Shown here piece by piece: positions 5,269-6,495 of a stretch of DNA of 6,495 nt. The stretch covers positions 1 to 6,495 of the forward strand of contig CAJYHD010000212.1 in assembly GCA_913773715.1 (NCBI GenBank). Reading direction: 5' to 3'. Within the stretch, counting starts at the first letter, position 1. Each line of letters starts with the position of its first letter. The notes below the pieces were generated by a model. It made no database searches and had not been told where the DNA came from. It worked only from the letters and a program-made list of their open reading frames with translations. Source of the DNA: an uncultured Sphingobium sp. (lineage in GTDB: Bacteria; Pseudomonadota; Alphaproteobacteria; Sphingomonadales; Sphingomonadaceae). Made by a program: the position numbers and the translations under genes.

Positions 5269-6495
5269 TTAGCGGAAGGCGGTCAGCCTGCCATCATCCG
5301 ACAGGATGTAGAGCGTGTTGTTGGCGACGACAGGCGACAGCGACATGGAGCGCTTGAGTTCGATCGTCGACTGAACGTTGCCGGTCGTGGGATCGGCATA
5401 GACCATTTCGCCGCGCGTGGACACGACGATCAGGCGGCCCCCCGCGACGATCGGGCCGGTCCAACGGATCGCCTTGTCCTTCTTCTTTTCCTTCTGCCAG
5501 CGGCGTAGTTGGCTGATCCAGCGGATCTTGCCGGTGGCGCGCGCAACGCAGAGCAGCTTGGCGTCACTGGTGACGGCGAACACCCATTCGCCGATCACTT
5601 CGGGCGTGGAAATGCCCGCGATGTTGATTTCCCAAAGGCGCTGGCCGCTGGTGAGTTCGTAGGACGCCATGCGCCCCGCCTGACCGATGGCGAAGACGCG
5701 GCCACGGTCGATCACGGGATCTGCGTCGATGTCGGTCAGCGTGGCGACTGCGGTTGAAATGCTGGTGCGCGACAGGGCGTCGCCCCACAGGCTGCGGCCA
5801 TTTTCATAGCGATAGGCGTAGAGTTCGCCCGAGCTGTAGCCCGCGATCACCGTGCCTTGCGCGGCGGATGGTGCCGCGACGCCGAAGATGCCTGTGACCT
5901 GCAACGTGCCGCTGTCGGTCCACTGGGTTTCGCCGTCGCTCTGGTTGAGAGCGAACATCTGATTGTCTTGGCCCATCACATAGACATGACCGTTTTCGAG
6001 CGTCGGTGCGCCGCGCAGCGGCCCGCCCAGATGCTTCTTCCAGATGATCTTGCCGTCCGCGCTCGACAGCGCGAATACGTCGCCAAGCCCGGTGCTGGCG
6101 AACACACGATCGCCAAGGACGCTGACGCCGCCGCCGAAGATGGCGCGGCCATTGCCGCGACCCTTGACCTCTGCGGGGAGGCTCGTCTGCCACAGCTTGG
6201 CGCCGGTGTTGGCGTCGAGCGAGATGACGTGCGCGCCCGCATCGGTGACGTAGAGCTTGCCGTCGGCGATCACCGGCGATGCGGCAAGGCGCGCCTGGGG
6301 CGAGCTGCCGTCGATCTTGGCCGACCAGATTTCGGCAGGCGCCGCGCCGAGCGCGACATGGCCGATCGCCATGGACGGATTGCCGCCCGGCTGAGTCCAG
6401 CTATCGTTGACGTAGGCGGCGGGCAGGCTGACCGGCACATCGGCGAGAGCGGGATCGACCTCCACGCCCTGCTCGTTGGACAGGATCGACACGCG
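5269..6495 (-). CDS. bamB: Outer membrane protein assembly factor BamB (5' end missing)
   Basis: BamB is the beta-propeller lipoprotein of the BAM complex, acting on the periplasmic face of the outer membrane to help insert beta-barrel proteins. The visible 408 residues begin at Arg (codon 6495-6493) and run to the stop at 5269-5271. The signal peptide and lipobox lie outside the window, and the GTG at 6490-6492 is an internal valine, not a start. PQQ-like blade motifs recur, for example VISLDANTGAKLW (about 90-102), VFALSSADGKIIW (140-152), MFALNQSDGETQW (180-192), MASYELTSGQRLW (276-288), LLCVARATGKIRW (314-326) and a closing LTAFR. A lysine-rich loop (about 331-341) interrupts the sixth to seventh blade. 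Linkage to der matches the proteobacterial bamB-der arrangement and supports BamB over a PQQ-dependent dehydrogenase, of which no catalytic features are seen. Confidence 0.93.
   Translation of the reverse strand, partial: RVSILSNEQGVEVDPALADVPVSLPAAYVNDSWTQPGGNPSMAIGHVALGAAPAEIWSAKIDGSSPQARLAASPVIADGKLYVTDAGAHVISLDANTGAKLWQTSLPAEVKGRGNGRAIFGGGVSVLGDRVFASTGLGDVFALSSADGKIIWKKHLGGPLRGAPTLENGHVYVMGQDNQMFALNQSDGETQWTDSGTLQVTGIFGVAAPSAAQGTVIAGYSSGELYAYRYENGRSLWGDALSRTSISTAVATLTDIDADPVIDRGRVFAIGQAGRMASYELTSGQRLWEINIAGISTPEVIGEWVFAVTSDAKLLCVARATGKIRWISQLRRWQKEKKKDKAIRWTGPIVAGGRLIVVSTRGEMVYADPTTGNVQSTIELKRSMSLSPVVANNTLYILSDDGRLTAFR

Noticed and set aside
6490..6492. GTG as the start codon of bamB
   Set aside because: The frame is open to the window edge, there is no signal peptide or lipobox after this GTG, and the sequence is already mature-domain in character, so the gene is 5'-truncated by the window.

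Overview
The window is about 6.5 kb of GC-rich DNA, and all of its recognisable genes are chromosomal in character. Protein composition, the wording of the BamB and Der homologues and a REP-like intergenic repeat suggest an alphaproteobacterium of the sphingomonad group (Sphingobium/Sphingomonas-like). That assignment rests on remembered family resemblance, not on a search.

Left end (1-642): the minus strand carries the N-terminal third or so of a HerA-type (DUF87) ATPase. It is intact through its Walker A motif. Immediately after the motif the sequence turns back on itself: bases 1-94 are an exact reverse complement of bases 124-217, with a 29-base spacer. The reading frame then runs through the inverted copy to a stop at 58-60. 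This looks more like a fold-back chimera or assembly-edge artefact than a real gene end, but it is the most abnormal structure in the window.

Middle (643-1940): a divergent intergenic region of about 227 bases leads to a plus-strand membrane acyltransferase of the acyltransferase-3 family, probably starting at a TTG codon. Its stop codon meets the stop of the next, convergent gene in a shared CTATAG hexamer, so the two genes overlap by 6 bases.

Right part (1935-6495): five genes lie on the minus strand and read right to left. They are bamB (outer-membrane assembly lipoprotein, 5' end outside the window), der (double-GTPase ribosome assembly factor), a TusA-family CPxP protein overlapping der by 14 bases, a small histidine-phosphotransfer (Hpt) protein, and an LLM-class flavin-dependent oxidoreductase. 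The bamB-der pair is a conserved neighbourhood in proteobacteria. The last three genes follow closely enough (gaps of 61 and 55 bases) to be read as the tail of the same transcription unit, though no shared pathway is evident. A REP-like inverted repeat with hairpin potential sits between bamB and der.

I see no mobile element, CRISPR array, tRNA, rRNA or clear novel multi-gene system. The points worth a second look are the terminal inverted duplication, the REP-like hairpin, and two small hairpins that overlap the translation starts of the oxidoreductase and Hpt genes.
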